A stretch of 64,000 bases of DNA from Terribacillus saccharophilus (lineage in GTDB: Bacteria; Bacillota; Bacilli; Bacillales; Amphibacillaceae), in the NCBI RefSeq assembly GCF_002272075.1, contig NZ_NPBJ01000013.1, positions 186,001 through 250,000 on the forward strand. The letters run 5' to 3'. The notes under the pieces are model-generated. The model had not been told where the DNA came from and did not search any database. It saw only the letters and a program-made list of their open reading frames with translations. How positions within the stretch are numbered: position 1 is the first letter of the stretch; each line of letters opens with the position of its first letter. This document shows positions 25,302 through 33,634 of the stretch, in pieces. The position numbers and the translations under genes are program-made.

Positions 25302-25703
25302 TTAAGCTCCCGCTTGTGCGTCTTTCAACGGGCTAGTCAATGGGCCTGATCCAGTGTAGGAAAGTGATTGCTCGATAACGTCATCGTAAGGAGACGTATA
25401 TTCTCCGTTAAATGTCGCTTCGCCCTGGAATACTGGCTGTGCATCGTCTTCGTGCTTGTAGAATTTAATCGTAAGCATCTCGCCCATTTGCGAAATCCAG
25501 AACGGATCAGCGTCGATACAAGTTGCTTCGCCCTCCCATGATTTCTGCGCTGCTACGTGCGTAGCCCATTCGTCACCTGCTGCAGTTGTATCCGGTCTTT
25601 CTAAGTCAGTAGAAACCGACCATTCGCGAAGTTTCAAAACCTCTACGTCAGTTCCGCCGGCGCTATAAGTAACGCGTGCGAACTGTCCAGTTTGTGCCGC
25701 CAT
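25302..25703 (-). CDS. Major tail (tube) protein
   Basis: The 133-aa protein contains FARVTYSAGGTDVEVLKLRE, a WEGEATCIDADPFW strand pair and GEATFNGEYTSPYDDVIEQS, typical of small tube proteins of the gpV/TP901 fold. It lies between the tail terminator and the chaperone genes, the conserved slot for the tube protein. Confidence 0.85.
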   Translation of the reverse strand: MAAQTGQFARVTYSAGGTDVEVLKLREWSVSTDLERPDTTAAGDEWATHVAAQKSWEGEATCIDADPFWISQMGEMLTIKFYKHEDDAQPVFQGEATFNGEYTSPYDDVIEQSLSYTGSGPLTSPLKDAQAGA

Positions 25704-25722
25704 TTATTCGTCCACCTTTCGT

Positions 25723-26181
25723 TTATTGAGAAAATAAAAAACCGCCCTTGGATTGGCGGTAAACTCGAACCGAAACATCGTAATAGCCTCGATGATCGTT
25801 CGTCTTATTAGAAATTTCATCGTTTGTCATCGGAGTAAAGGTTCCTACATCGCATAAAATGTAGTCTCCGGTCGGTAATAGTGAGTCATCAAATAACGGA
25901 ATGCCCTCCGCTTGCCCTAAGATTTCGTCAATTTGCGTCTCGATACGTAACCTTTCGGCGTAATCTCGAGCGTACAAGCCGACTTGCATCCGGTAAACGT
26001 AGCTATAATACCGCCTTCCGGCCGCTTCAGAATTCTTTTCGCTAAATAAATAACGGACAGTTCCGAAGGGTTTTTCGATACCTATCGGCGTTACGCCGTC
26101 CTGCTGAATCTGAACCTTTGTCAATTCAGGAGCTTCGGTTTCGAGTGCTATCCGAAGAGAATATAAAATCTGATGTATCAT
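25723..26181 (-). CDS. Tail terminator / tail completion protein
   Basis: The 152-aa protein contains LRIALETEAPELTKVQIQQ at the N-terminus and RRYYSYVYRMQVGLYARDYA in the middle, with the small alpha-beta layout of tail-end proteins that cap the tube before head joining. A hairpin followed by a T-run overlaps its last codons (about 25735-25763) and could reduce readthrough into downstream genes. Confidence 0.68.
   Translation of the reverse strand: MIHQILYSLRIALETEAPELTKVQIQQDGVTPIGIEKPFGTVRYLFSEKNSEAAGRRYYSYVYRMQVGLYARDYAERLRIETQIDEILGQAEGIPLFDDSLLPTGDYILCDVGTFTPMTNDEISNKTNDHRGYYDVSVRVYRQSKGGFLFSQ
25735..25763 (-). terminator. Possible partial terminator at the end of the tail terminator gene
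   Basis: ACCGCC pairs with GGGCGGT around a short loop and is followed by TTTTTTATTTT on the minus strand. It lies inside the 3' coding end, directly before the major tail gene. Confidence 0.5.
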
Positions 26182-26537
26182 CTGCCTACACTCCGATCAA
26201 CCGTTGCTATTAGCGCCTTTTTAAGAGGAGTTTCACCGGCCCAAATTGCACGGCGAAAATACGCGCTATGCGAACGGTGTTCATATTCCTGGCGTTGTGC
26301 ATACGGCATCTCTGACCCAAATAGCCAAACCATATCTTCGACTTTATCAACGCTTCTAGGAATGGAGTCTCTTAGCGCGCCAGTTAGAACCGGGGCGTTA
26401 TCGCTTGCTCCATCGGCCATGCTGCGTGTGTGTTCTTCAACCGTAATATCTATTTCTCTACGCAACTCATCCGCAGCTGATCGACCTAATGCTTTAATGA
26501 GCTTATTATCATCGGAGGAAGTCACTTTAAACTTCAT
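26178..26537 (-). CDS. HK97 gp10-like head-tail joining protein
   Basis: The 119-aa protein carries the gp10-type motif, ASDNAPVLTGALRDSIPRSV, followed by GSEMPYAQRQEYEHRSHSAY. It overlaps the next gene by 4 bp. The family forms part of the head-tail interface. Confidence 0.8.
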   Translation of the reverse strand: MKFKVTSSDDNKLIKALGRSAADELRREIDITVEEHTRSMADGASDNAPVLTGALRDSIPRSVDKVEDMVWLFGSEMPYAQRQEYEHRSHSAYFRRAIWAGETPLKKALIATVDRSVGR

Positions 26538-26836
26538 TTAACTACCTCCAATAACATAAAGTTTCGTCTATGCTTGTGTCTTTTCACCTGTTTAACGACG
26601 TATATTTCATCTTCGAACTTGTATCGATTATTCTCACTGACTATATCTCTTGTAATAGCTTTCTTAACCTTTTCAGTGATAAAACCGTATTCTCGCATTT
26701 GAATTTCCGCCGATAATGGAGCCACACAAGCGTTAATTATTATTCCGGATTCTTGCCAAGAAAGATCATATTCTCCCGTGAAATTGTTCTCAACTGGAAT
26801 ACCAACTAATTCAATCAATTTATCATCATATCTCAT
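26534..26836 (-). CDS. Head closure / connector protein
   Basis: ATG 26836 with AAGGATG upstream is preferred to the TTG at 26842. It gives 100 aa with beta-barrel-like text (MRYDDKLIELVGIPVENNFT, YVVKQVKRHKHRRNFMLLEV). Position after the adaptor gene matches head-closure or minor capsid proteins of SPP1-like connectors. Confidence 0.65.
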   Translation of the reverse strand: MRYDDKLIELVGIPVENNFTGEYDLSWQESGIIINACVAPLSAEIQMREYGFITEKVKKAITRDIVSENNRYKFEDEIYVVKQVKRHKHRRNFMLLEVVK

Positions 26837-26838
26837 AA

Positions 26839-27171
26839 TCAAAGCATCCTTAACCGGTCGACTTGGCCGCCATTTGTCTTTGCGTATTGACTTAGATACG
26901 GTAGATAAGTTTGAAATACGTCATCTTGGTAAGTAATCGATAGGCCCTCGATGTTTTCTGATTTGTACCCTTCCGAACCTAACCGATTGTAAAGCGCTAC
27001 AACGATAGATTCAGTTACAAAAGAAATGTCATCCGGTACAAGTAGAAACGGAAGTCCTTTTGCGCTAAAGAAATTAAGGATAGCTTGCTCCGTTTGATTT
27101 ATTAGAACATCGACCCGATTATCCGTACCATCTAATCCGAGTAAAATATTTATGTTATCTGCAACAGCCAT
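26839..27171 (-). CDS. Head-tail adaptor (SPP1 gp15-like)
   Basis: The all-helical 110-aa protein (NILLGLDGTDNRVDVLINQT, ESIVVALYNRLGSEGY, SYAKTNGG-type end) has the layout of DNA-packaging adaptor proteins that bind the portal. It starts 2 bp after the 39-aa gene and is followed by the closure gene. Confidence 0.75.
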   Translation of the reverse strand: MAVADNINILLGLDGTDNRVDVLINQTEQAILNFFSAKGLPFLLVPDDISFVTESIVVALYNRLGSEGYKSENIEGLSITYQDDVFQTYLPYLSQYAKTNGGQVDRLRML

Positions 27172-27173
27172 GA

Positions 27174-27293
27174 TTAATCAGCCTTCTTTTTTGCTTGCTG
27201 TTTTGGAGCTTTCTTTTTTGTGTCCGGCTCCTGGACTACCTCTTGCTTTTCTTCCTTTTTTTGTTTATGTCTTCTCAAAAGCATTCCCATCAT
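27174..27293 (-). CDS. 39-aa lysine-rich protein
   Basis: The gene starts ATGATGGGAATG after GGGGGG. The product is basic and low-complexity (LLRRHKQKKEEKQEVVQEPD, then TKKKAPKQQAKKKAD). It ends 2 bp before the adaptor gene. Short Lys-rich proteins after the capsid gene are common in these operons and may bind DNA or decorate the head. No family is recognised. Confidence 0.55.
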   Translation of the reverse strand: MMGMLLRRHKQKKEEKQEVVQEPDTKKKAPKQQAKKKAD

Positions 27294-27310
27294 AATTGCC
27301 CCCCTTTTAA

Positions 27311-27344
27311 AGCAAAAAAGGCGACCTGTGATTTAGATCGCCTC
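27311..27344 (-). terminator. Terminator-like hairpin after the major capsid gene
   Basis: GGCGATC pairs with GGTCGCC around an AT-rich loop and is followed by TTTTTT on the minus strand. It probably trims the abundant capsid message. Confidence 0.7.
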
Positions 27345-27357
27345 GCTACTAATTCGA

Positions 27358-28173
27358 TTAGGCTTTATTTACAATCAGTTTTACAACTTTACTGTCGTCA
27401 GCTAGAGCTACTGCATAGTGCTCGTCCGCTGCCAGGACTGTAGTTTTAGCCAGTACATCACGATCTTGCTCAACTTGTGCTTCACGTTTTAGATAGATAT
27501 CCAAAGCACCAGGTTTTACAATAAAGTTTTCGTACGTTCCTGGAGTACCATCAACTGCTGGTACTTTGTTAGATGCTACAACTTGACACCCTGCAATCTC
27601 ACCGATGACTCCTGTCATATACGCGTTCGGGACGGAACTTAGGAATAGTGGATCTTTGCGTAATGTCCCTTTTTGTAATGGGTGAATGAAAAGGATTTTC
27701 TCCTCGTCATCTTCTTCACCGAATTTATCGATGGCATCAACCACACTCTCGTATGAAATAGCACTATCAGCAGTGTGAGTTAGAGAAGCATCACTAAGGG
27801 CTTCAGCCGCATCGTTGTCAACTTTAGCAGCAAGAGAGGTTAAGAGCTGCTCGTTAGCTTGTCCGATTGGATCCCCGTAACCAGACAAAGCAGATTCGTC
27901 AGTGATTTCGATAGATTTACCAGCCTTTTTTACAGTTACTTGTGTGGATGTTGCTGTAAGAATTGTAGTTTCCATTGCTACGCCTTCTGCTACGTCCTCT
28001 GCATCGCCGATGTATGCGTATTTAGGTACTGTAATTGTATTTCCTGGCTGACCTTCCAGAGTAGTATCAATTCGTGCAAGTGGAGAAAACTTGATTTTGC
28101 TAGGTAGTTGAGCAGAAATCATATCTGCCATTACTTGTGGGTTGATTAGGTTAGTAAGTTTTGTTTGTGCCAT
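27358..28173 (-). CDS. Major capsid protein (N4-gp56 family, HK97 fold)
   Basis: The 271-aa protein begins with KLTNLINPQVMADMISAQLP, then PLARIDTTLEGQPGNTITVP and GKSIEITDESALSGYGDPIG, characteristic of the N4-gp56-type capsid family. The C-terminus contains LKREAQVEQDRDVLAKTTVL. It follows the scaffold gene with terminator-like hairpins on both sides, which suggests separate control of its dosage. Confidence 0.9.
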   Translation of the reverse strand: MAQTKLTNLINPQVMADMISAQLPSKIKFSPLARIDTTLEGQPGNTITVPKYAYIGDAEDVAEGVAMETTILTATSTQVTVKKAGKSIEITDESALSGYGDPIGQANEQLLTSLAAKVDNDAAEALSDASLTHTADSAISYESVVDAIDKFGEEDDEEKILFIHPLQKGTLRKDPLFLSSVPNAYMTGVIGEIAGCQVVASNKVPAVDGTPGTYENFIVKPGALDIYLKREAQVEQDRDVLAKTTVLAADEHYAVALADDSKVVKLIVNKA

Positions 28174-28207
28174 TATAAATTCACCATTCCTTTTTAATTT
28201 TTGGACA

Positions 28208-28236
28208 TAAAAAATAGCCGCTTAATTAACGGCTTG
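28208..28236 (-). terminator. Terminator-like hairpin between scaffold and capsid genes
   Basis: GCCGTTAATTAAGCGGC folds on itself and is followed by ATTTTTTATG on the minus strand. It overlaps the end of the scaffold gene. Confidence 0.6.
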
Positions 28237-28828
28237 ATAATTGTGCATATAGTTCTGGATTTTGGTTTTGCAACTCAACGCGATCTCTGTAAGTCATTCT
28301 TCGGAAATCATCTGCGGTAATACCTTGTTTCGTATTGGAACCTTTGGGCGTGGTGCCTTTTAATCTTTCAACAACCGCCTTCTCGATTGCTTCCTGCCAC
28401 TTATCTTTAAACAACGCGATATTTTGAGTGATCGTTTCTGCCGAATCGCTAAGTACAAAAGTACTGAATTCGGTTGGAAGGTTCTCTGCCTGCAACGACT
28501 TAACCGTTTGAAGTTCTAATTTTTCTCGTTGGAACTGCTTTCTCTCTTGCTCGAAGGTTTCTTGCTGCATCTGAAATTCTCGCTGTACTCTCTCCGCTTC
28601 AGTAAGCTTGGCGAGCTCTTCCGCTTCTGATCGCTCTTTTTGAATTTTTTCTGTTACCTCTTGTTCCCATTTTTCCTTTGCAGTTTGCAAGGCTTTGGTT
28701 ACACGCCTATCAGCTTCGGAACCAATCATTTGCTGGAGTTCCTCTTGTGATAACGTCAGATTTTCTACTTCTGTTCCTTGCGTCACTGTTTCTTGTTGCT
28801 CCTGCTTTACTTCAGCTTGCTCATTCAT
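28226..28828 (-). CDS. Capsid scaffolding protein (DUF4355 type)
   Basis: The 200-aa protein is mostly charged coiled coil (TLSQEELQQMIGSEADRRVT, EEFQMQQETFEQERKQFQRE-like text) with a C-terminal TADDFRRMTYRDRVELQNQN-type tail that binds capsid. It lies directly upstream of the major capsid gene. Confidence 0.85.
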   Translation of the reverse strand: MNEQAEVKQEQQETVTQGTEVENLTLSQEELQQMIGSEADRRVTKALQTAKEKWEQEVTEKIQKERSEAEELAKLTEAERVQREFQMQQETFEQERKQFQREKLELQTVKSLQAENLPTEFSTFVLSDSAETITQNIALFKDKWQEAIEKAVVERLKGTTPKGSNTKQGITADDFRRMTYRDRVELQNQNPELYAQLSSR

Positions 28829-28928
28829 TTAAAGTCCTCCTGTTTGTCCTGCCAGTTGCATAGCCCCTGGTAGTCCAAGTTTGGTATCCGGATACAGTTT
28901 AACGTCGTGTTCCGAATTGGACAGAATA

Positions 28929-29906
28929 CTACTGAACGAATCTGTTTTTCCAATTAGAAAATGAAATACTTCTGATAAACCTTCCGCTAAAAGTAAGATT
29001 AGAAGTAACCGGCAAAACGATGGTACGACAATTCGGGTGGAATGGAGGGTAATTGACGCCTGTAATGCGCTCTTCCAATAAATACGTCTTACCGTTTTCC
29101 CTTCGGCAAACCTGACTTGTGCGTGCATCTATCGTTGCAAGAACGCTATAACGCTCTACTCCGAATAATCGGTAGGCTAAGGCTGTTCCTTCGTTAAATA
29201 TCCGGTTGGATTCTGTTCGGATAATTCGCTGCGTACTCGTCTTCCAAGCTTTTACTTTCTTTCTAAGATCAGCGATCGTATCTTTCAACTTTTCGTTACG
29301 AACGATTTTTTCCCGAATTGACCGTTTAAGACCAAGCCAAAAGCTCTCCCGATTGGCACGTACTCGATCATCGTACGTTTCGCCTGACCACGGAAAAGCT
29401 AAAGTTTCGGACACTGTTTCGGTAGCTACCGATGGAACTCGTGAGTAGGTTTCGACTCCGCCTTGAATCATAAAAGCAATCCGTAAATACGAATCCTCTA
29501 GCGAACCGCGTAAATGCCGGGTAATACCGGACGTTATCGCGAGGGTAGCAACAATAGTAATAGCGTCAATTTCACCGAATAAAGCTTCTATTCTTGTAGC
29601 TGGATTTTCCGTCGGGATTGTATCGACTTCCTCTTCGGCAATCTGCGATTCATATTCGGAAATTCTTTCGTTATAGGCATTAATCTCCGCCCGTCTAAGA
29701 GGCATTTCCGCTTCTTGTAACGATAAGCCTTCGTCAGTCTCGTATTGCGCGTAAAAGGCGCTTATTGCCCGCTCAATCTCCGATTCAGACCGATCGTACT
29801 GCTTCGCTAACTCTTCGAATAGTTGATCCCCATTCCGCGTAAATTCCGCTTCTAACTCTTCGGCTTCTTTCGCTAACTTGCCGGGTTCCAGCGTAGCTTC
29901 TGCCAT
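28929..29906 (-). CDS. Minor head protein / head morphogenesis (SPP1 gp7-like)
   Basis: The protein has 325 aa. The C-terminal head-morphogenesis domain shows WKTSTQRIIRTESNRIFNEG, LATIDARTSQVCRRENGKTY and YPPFHPNCRTIVLPV, with the conserved Cys/His cluster of Mu gpF-like proteins. It follows the portal gene with a 4-bp gap. An unclaimed 100-bp stretch up to the scaffold gene reads SEHDVKLYPDTKLGLPGAM in another frame, without a start. Confidence 0.85.
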   Translation of the reverse strand: MAEATLEPGKLAKEAEELEAEFTRNGDQLFEELAKQYDRSESEIERAISAFYAQYETDEGLSLQEAEMPLRRAEINAYNERISEYESQIAEEEVDTIPTENPATRIEALFGEIDAITIVATLAITSGITRHLRGSLEDSYLRIAFMIQGGVETYSRVPSVATETVSETLAFPWSGETYDDRVRANRESFWLGLKRSIREKIVRNEKLKDTIADLRKKVKAWKTSTQRIIRTESNRIFNEGTALAYRLFGVERYSVLATIDARTSQVCRRENGKTYLLEERITGVNYPPFHPNCRTIVLPVTSNLTFSGRFIRSISFSNWKNRFVQ

Positions 29907-29910
29907 CTAA

Positions 29911-31218
29911 TCACCCGCCTATATCGTTATAATCATCGCTAATGCTTCCATCAGCAGCAATCCGATCCAGCTCCGCTTGAACGTCTTCGACAAACGGTAA
30001 TTGCTGTAGTAGAGTCGACATACTTACGATTCCATACAGATTCTTAACGGAATCGATTTTTTCCGCAACGTTGACCGGCAAGTTGCGCTCAAATTGCATA
30101 ATAACGTCCGCGTATTCGTAAGACGCGCCTTGTAAATTAAGCATGTTCGTAATAAGTCGGATGCGCTTCTGTAGCGCCCGCTTGAATAGTCTTTCTTTCG
30201 TTACCGATAACTGTTCGAGTGCCTGCAGCTTGTAATTAATCGCAATACCGGACAAGTCGCTTGTAAATCCTTCCGCCTGGATATCCGGAACCTGCGCGAA
30301 CTTATGAATATCCCGCTCGAGTCGGACCTTATATGTTTCTAGCGTCTGGACATCGGCTGTCTTCGTTAAGAATTCGGCCTTTCCGTTGTCGCCGAGAAGC
30401 ATTACACGATTCTCTTTCATTGCCGCAATATCTTCGGGCTCTGCCGTCAATCCGGACAGCACTAAATAACAATCGCTAAAATACTCGAGCATGTTCGAAT
30501 GATCTGATACCGCCATATCATAGGCGTCAATCAACGGGATAAGCCGCTCCCAATCGCCACTCAATTCGGCATTGTTGTAATAGACAATAACAGGTACTTC
30601 TTTAAAGTAATGAGGTTTACGACCTGTTTCCACTAGGCCGCTTTTGCCCTCCGAGTACGTTATTATTTCATCTGCCGTATAGAGCTCGACATTTAGTGTT
30701 GTTTTGTCCGACATATAATCTTTCAGCTCGTAGTATCGAATAGCGCCGATTAGTTCGGGATCAATCGAGTCACTATAAATTAAGACGAGTTCCCTAACAT
30801 CGATTAAATTGAACTTAATCTCGTTAGCTTCGTTCATATAGATAAGCTCTGCAGATAACCCTTTTACGCTTGCGCTCTTGCTGTGCTGCGCATTAATATA
30901 GCTTTCATCGTTGGTGCCTAATACGCCTTGAATGGCTTGTATATAGCTTGGATTATCCGAAGAATAGGTAACGGGTTTCCCCATAAAATAACCGTTTACC
31001 GTGTTTGTTATATACGCCGGAAACGGATGGACAATTTTATTATTAGGCTTGGCCGGATCAATCATTGGACGATTTAAGATGTCATGCTGCCCGTTGTAGT
31101 AACGATCCAGCTTATCCAGCCGAGGTATATTCGATATCTTGTAATCGTCGATAATCCGGGTTATGAATTTCGGATCATCTGCGATACTGATATCGCTAAT
31201 CCTTATTGTTTCGTACAT
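29911..31218 (-). CDS. Portal protein (SPP1 gp6 type)
   Basis: The 435-aa protein starts after AAAAGGAG. Typical text includes LDRYYNGQHDILNRPMIDPA, KIVHPFPAYITNTVNGYFMG, GSDNPSYIQAI-type, and SDLSGIAINYKLQALEQLSV (about residues 325-345). It forms the dodecameric ring through which DNA is packaged. Confidence 0.93.
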   Translation of the reverse strand: MYETIRISDISIADDPKFITRIIDDYKISNIPRLDKLDRYYNGQHDILNRPMIDPAKPNNKIVHPFPAYITNTVNGYFMGKPVTYSSDNPSYIQAIQGVLGTNDESYINAQHSKSASVKGLSAELIYMNEANEIKFNLIDVRELVLIYSDSIDPELIGAIRYYELKDYMSDKTTLNVELYTADEIITYSEGKSGLVETGRKPHYFKEVPVIVYYNNAELSGDWERLIPLIDAYDMAVSDHSNMLEYFSDCYLVLSGLTAEPEDIAAMKENRVMLLGDNGKAEFLTKTADVQTLETYKVRLERDIHKFAQVPDIQAEGFTSDLSGIAINYKLQALEQLSVTKERLFKRALQKRIRLITNMLNLQGASYEYADVIMQFERNLPVNVAEKIDSVKNLYGIVSMSTLLQQLPFVEDVQAELDRIAADGSISDDYNDIGG

Positions 31219-31232
31219 CAGTCACACTCCTT

Positions 31233-32480
31233 TTATATTCCGAAAAGATTAGATGGTAGCGTCGTTAATCGATTATTCGTACGGAAAGGTTCGAGCGAAT
31301 ACCGGAGCGCATCGATAAGATGGTTAAAGTTATCCGACGGCTGGTTCGTATACTTACCGGTCTGCTTATCTTTCTTGTACGAGTAGTTTTCTAATTCGTT
31401 AATCGTATGTTCGCAGTCCGGATGTACGATGATATCGAACTGCTGCACGTACTGAATGCCGGTCAATATCGACCCTGCGCCTTTGGCTGCCGGTTGTATC
31501 TTTCGCAATCCGTATCCGCGCAGTTCATCGATAGACTTACGCTCTGCACTGTCCGCGACAATGCGTTCCTTTGCGTATCCCATATCGATAACACGACGGG
31601 CAAGCTCGTTATTTAATAGGCCGTGTTCGTATAGCTCGTCGAATATGTAGAGCTTCCGATTAGCTACATCAACAAGCGAGCAGATAAGCGTTGAGGGATC
31701 CGATACATACCCGAAGTCCATGCCGACCGCCATTTCCATTGCGTTATTCTCTTTCATAAGCTCCGATACTTTGAATGATTCTACTGCCCAATTCTCGAAG
31801 ACTTTCCGCCCCATGACGCCCCATTTTCCTAATGCGTATACGGCGTATTTAACGGGATCTCGCGTCTCCATTTCTTCTATACTCCGAATATACTCATCGT
31901 CGAGGAATCGGTTGTCCTTGTACGTTGTGTGACATATAGTGACGTCATCTAACGGATTATCGAAGAACTCTTTCTTTAACCAATGAAGCGCGCTGATCGG
32001 GTTGAACGAAAGGAAGAATTGTTTCTTCTGGCCGCCCCCACGCAGTCGCAGCTTCAATTGGCTCCATAGGTCGTAGGATATTTGAAATGCCTCTTCTACC
32101 CAACAAAGGTCAACCCCGCTAATAGAAAGGAGCTTCGTTTCATCGTCGCCGCCTTTGAATATGATCGTACTGCCATTAGGGAACTCTATATTTAGCGTCG
32201 ATTTACTAATAATGAGATGATCTGTTATCTGGAACATATCGAAAACGTCCAGGAACTCCGCGTAAACACTGTCCCGAATAGATGCGAAGGTCTGCCGCAC
32301 GACAAGCAGCTTGGTCTTCGGTCGCTTAAGCAAATCAAGCGTAAGCTTCATCGCCAAGAATCGTGACTTTCCGGATCCAGCACCGCCGTAAAATATGTTG
32401 TATCGCGTTCTAGTATTCAGATACGGGAGGTACGCCCGATTGAACACTGTCTTGTCTACGTTAAGATTAATAGCGGGCAA
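31233..32480 (-). CDS. terL: Terminase large subunit
   Basis: A TTG at 32480 with GGAGG upstream is preferred; the frame begins at 32513. It gives 415 aa. Walker A is FYGGAGSGKS near residue 35, Walker B is VDLCWVEEAF near 125, and GMDFGYVSDPSTLICSLVD begins the nuclease domain, with IVADSAERKSIDEL following. It belongs to the PBSX/SPP1 group. It cuts and packages phage DNA. A resolvase gene separates it from terS. Confidence 0.93.
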   Translation of the reverse strand: MPAINLNVDKTVFNRAYLPYLNTRTRYNIFYGGAGSGKSRFLAMKLTLDLLKRPKTKLLVVRQTFASIRDSVYAEFLDVFDMFQITDHLIISKSTLNIEFPNGSTIIFKGGDDETKLLSISGVDLCWVEEAFQISYDLWSQLKLRLRGGGQKKQFFLSFNPISALHWLKKEFFDNPLDDVTICHTTYKDNRFLDDEYIRSIEEMETRDPVKYAVYALGKWGVMGRKVFENWAVESFKVSELMKENNAMEMAVGMDFGYVSDPSTLICSLVDVANRKLYIFDELYEHGLLNNELARRVIDMGYAKERIVADSAERKSIDELRGYGLRKIQPAAKGAGSILTGIQYVQQFDIIVHPDCEHTINELENYSYKKDKQTGKYTNQPSDNFNHLIDALRYSLEPFRTNNRLTTLPSNLFGI

Positions 32481-32528
32481 TGGGCGCCCTCCTTCCGTAT
32501 TAAATTTACGCAAACAAAAAAGCCAGCC

Positions 32529-33083
32529 TTATTCGGCTAGCTTCCGTTTTGCTCGTATTAATGTACTTTTAGATATGCCGGTCATTTCTTCGACCTGTTT
32601 GTATGAATTAGTTTCGAGAAGCTTTAGCGCGTGATCGACCTGTTTCTTGCTGTATTTATTCGGACGTCCTTCTCGGAAGTCTTCTCGCTGCTTAGCGATT
32701 GCCTTTCCTTCCTGCGTCCGCTCAACGATCATATCTCGTTCAAACTCCGCAAACCCGCTCATAATCGTAAAGATTAGGCGCCCTGTCGGAGTGTTTTCGA
32801 TAAGACCCATATTAAGTATATGAACCTTTATATCACGCTCAAACAGGTTACGGACGATACTGATAGCGTCGCCTGCAGAACGTGCGAACCGGTCGAGCTT
32901 CGTAACCACGATAGTATCTCCGGACTGCACCGCATCGAGTAGCGATTGGAATTCCGGTCGGTCTGCTTTCGTTCCGGTAAACTTTTCCGAGAAGACTTTG
33001 TCGCAACCTTCTGCCGTTAATGCGCTAACCTGCGCTTCCAAATCCTGACCCACCGTTGACACTCGTGCATATCCGTATTTCAT
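32529..33083 (-). CDS. Serine recombinase (resolvase/invertase family)
   Basis: The 184-aa protein starts after CGGAGGG. The catalytic Ser is in [14 protein letters not shown], with [20 protein letters not shown] and [19 protein letters not shown] following. The C-terminal HTH is [20 protein letters not shown]. Length and order match small resolvases and invertases, not large serine integrases. Its location between the terminase genes is unusual. A pair of AAGTTATGAyAC repeats lies just upstream and may be its target. Confidence 0.9.
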   Translation of the reverse strand: MKYGYARVSTVGQDLEAQVSALTAEGCDKVFSEKFTGTKADRPEFQSLLDAVQSGDTIVVTKLDRFARSAGDAISIVRNLFERDIKVHILNMGLIENTPTGRLIFTIMSGFAEFERDMIVERTQEGKAIAKQREDFREGRPNKYSKKQVDHALKLLETNSYKQVEEMTGISKSTLIRAKRKLAE

Positions 33084-33109
33084 AGTGATTTCCCTCCGAT
33101 ATATGGCGC

Positions 33110-33184
33110 TAAGTTATGACACGCCTTGATATACCGATCTTATCACTCTGATGAAACGGTGTCAATACTTTTAAGTTATGATAC
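33110..33184. promoter_or_regulatory. Candidate res/operator site of the serine recombinase
   Basis: TAAGTTATGACAC (33110-33122) is repeated as TAAGTTATGATAC (33172-33184). An inverted half-site GGTGTCAATA lies between them at about 33158-33167. Multiple half-sites upstream of a resolvase gene are typical of crossover or operator sites. Confidence 0.45.
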
Positions 33185-33205
33185 CGTATATGATCCTGCT
33201 GCCGA

Positions 33206-33616
33206 TTATTCTTCGTCTTCTAGTCCGTCAATGGTAACGTTTATCTGAACTTCGCTGCTTTGTTCGACTCGATCGGTGAATAGCGTATGATATCGGCCGA
33301 GCAATTCGAGCGCCTTCGTTTTATCTGCGACACGCATGCCGAACTTGTCCGCCCATTCTTCGAGTTCTTCTCCGTTCATCATCGCAAGCTTCGCTATCTC
33401 TGCGATAACGTCTTCCGCTTGGACTCCGGCCTTTTCAAGCCGCTCTTTTGCGCCCTCTTCGATCGCTTGCTGAATGTTATCATACGTTAAGAGCCGCGAT
33501 GCAGTTTCTTTAGCTGAATTAGCGCTGTAACCCGCTCTCCTAGCGCTTTCTGCCCCGTTTAGTGTTGCGATATAGTGCTTAACAAATAACCGCTGTTTGG
33601 CGTTTAATTTCGTCAT
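33206..33616 (-). CDS. terS: Terminase small subunit
   Basis: The 136-aa protein starts after AAAGGAGG. The N-terminal DNA-binding domain (LNAKQRLFVKHYIATLNGAE, ARRAGYSANSAKETASRLL) belongs to the Terminase_2 family, followed by an oligomerisation helix and an acidic tail. It selects phage DNA for packaging with TerL. Confidence 0.92.
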   Translation of the reverse strand: MTKLNAKQRLFVKHYIATLNGAESARRAGYSANSAKETASRLLTYDNIQQAIEEGAKERLEKAGVQAEDVIAEIAKLAMMNGEELEEWADKFGMRVADKTKALELLGRYHTLFTDRVEQSSEVQINVTIDGLEDEE

Positions 33617-33634
33617 ATCTGCGCCTCCTTTCCG

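Noticed and set aside
28829-29128. 99-aa minus-strand frame overlapping the minor head gene
   Set aside because: It is mostly a shadow of the head gene in another frame. Its last part (SEHDVKLYPDTKLGLPGAM) extends into the gap but has no start signal.
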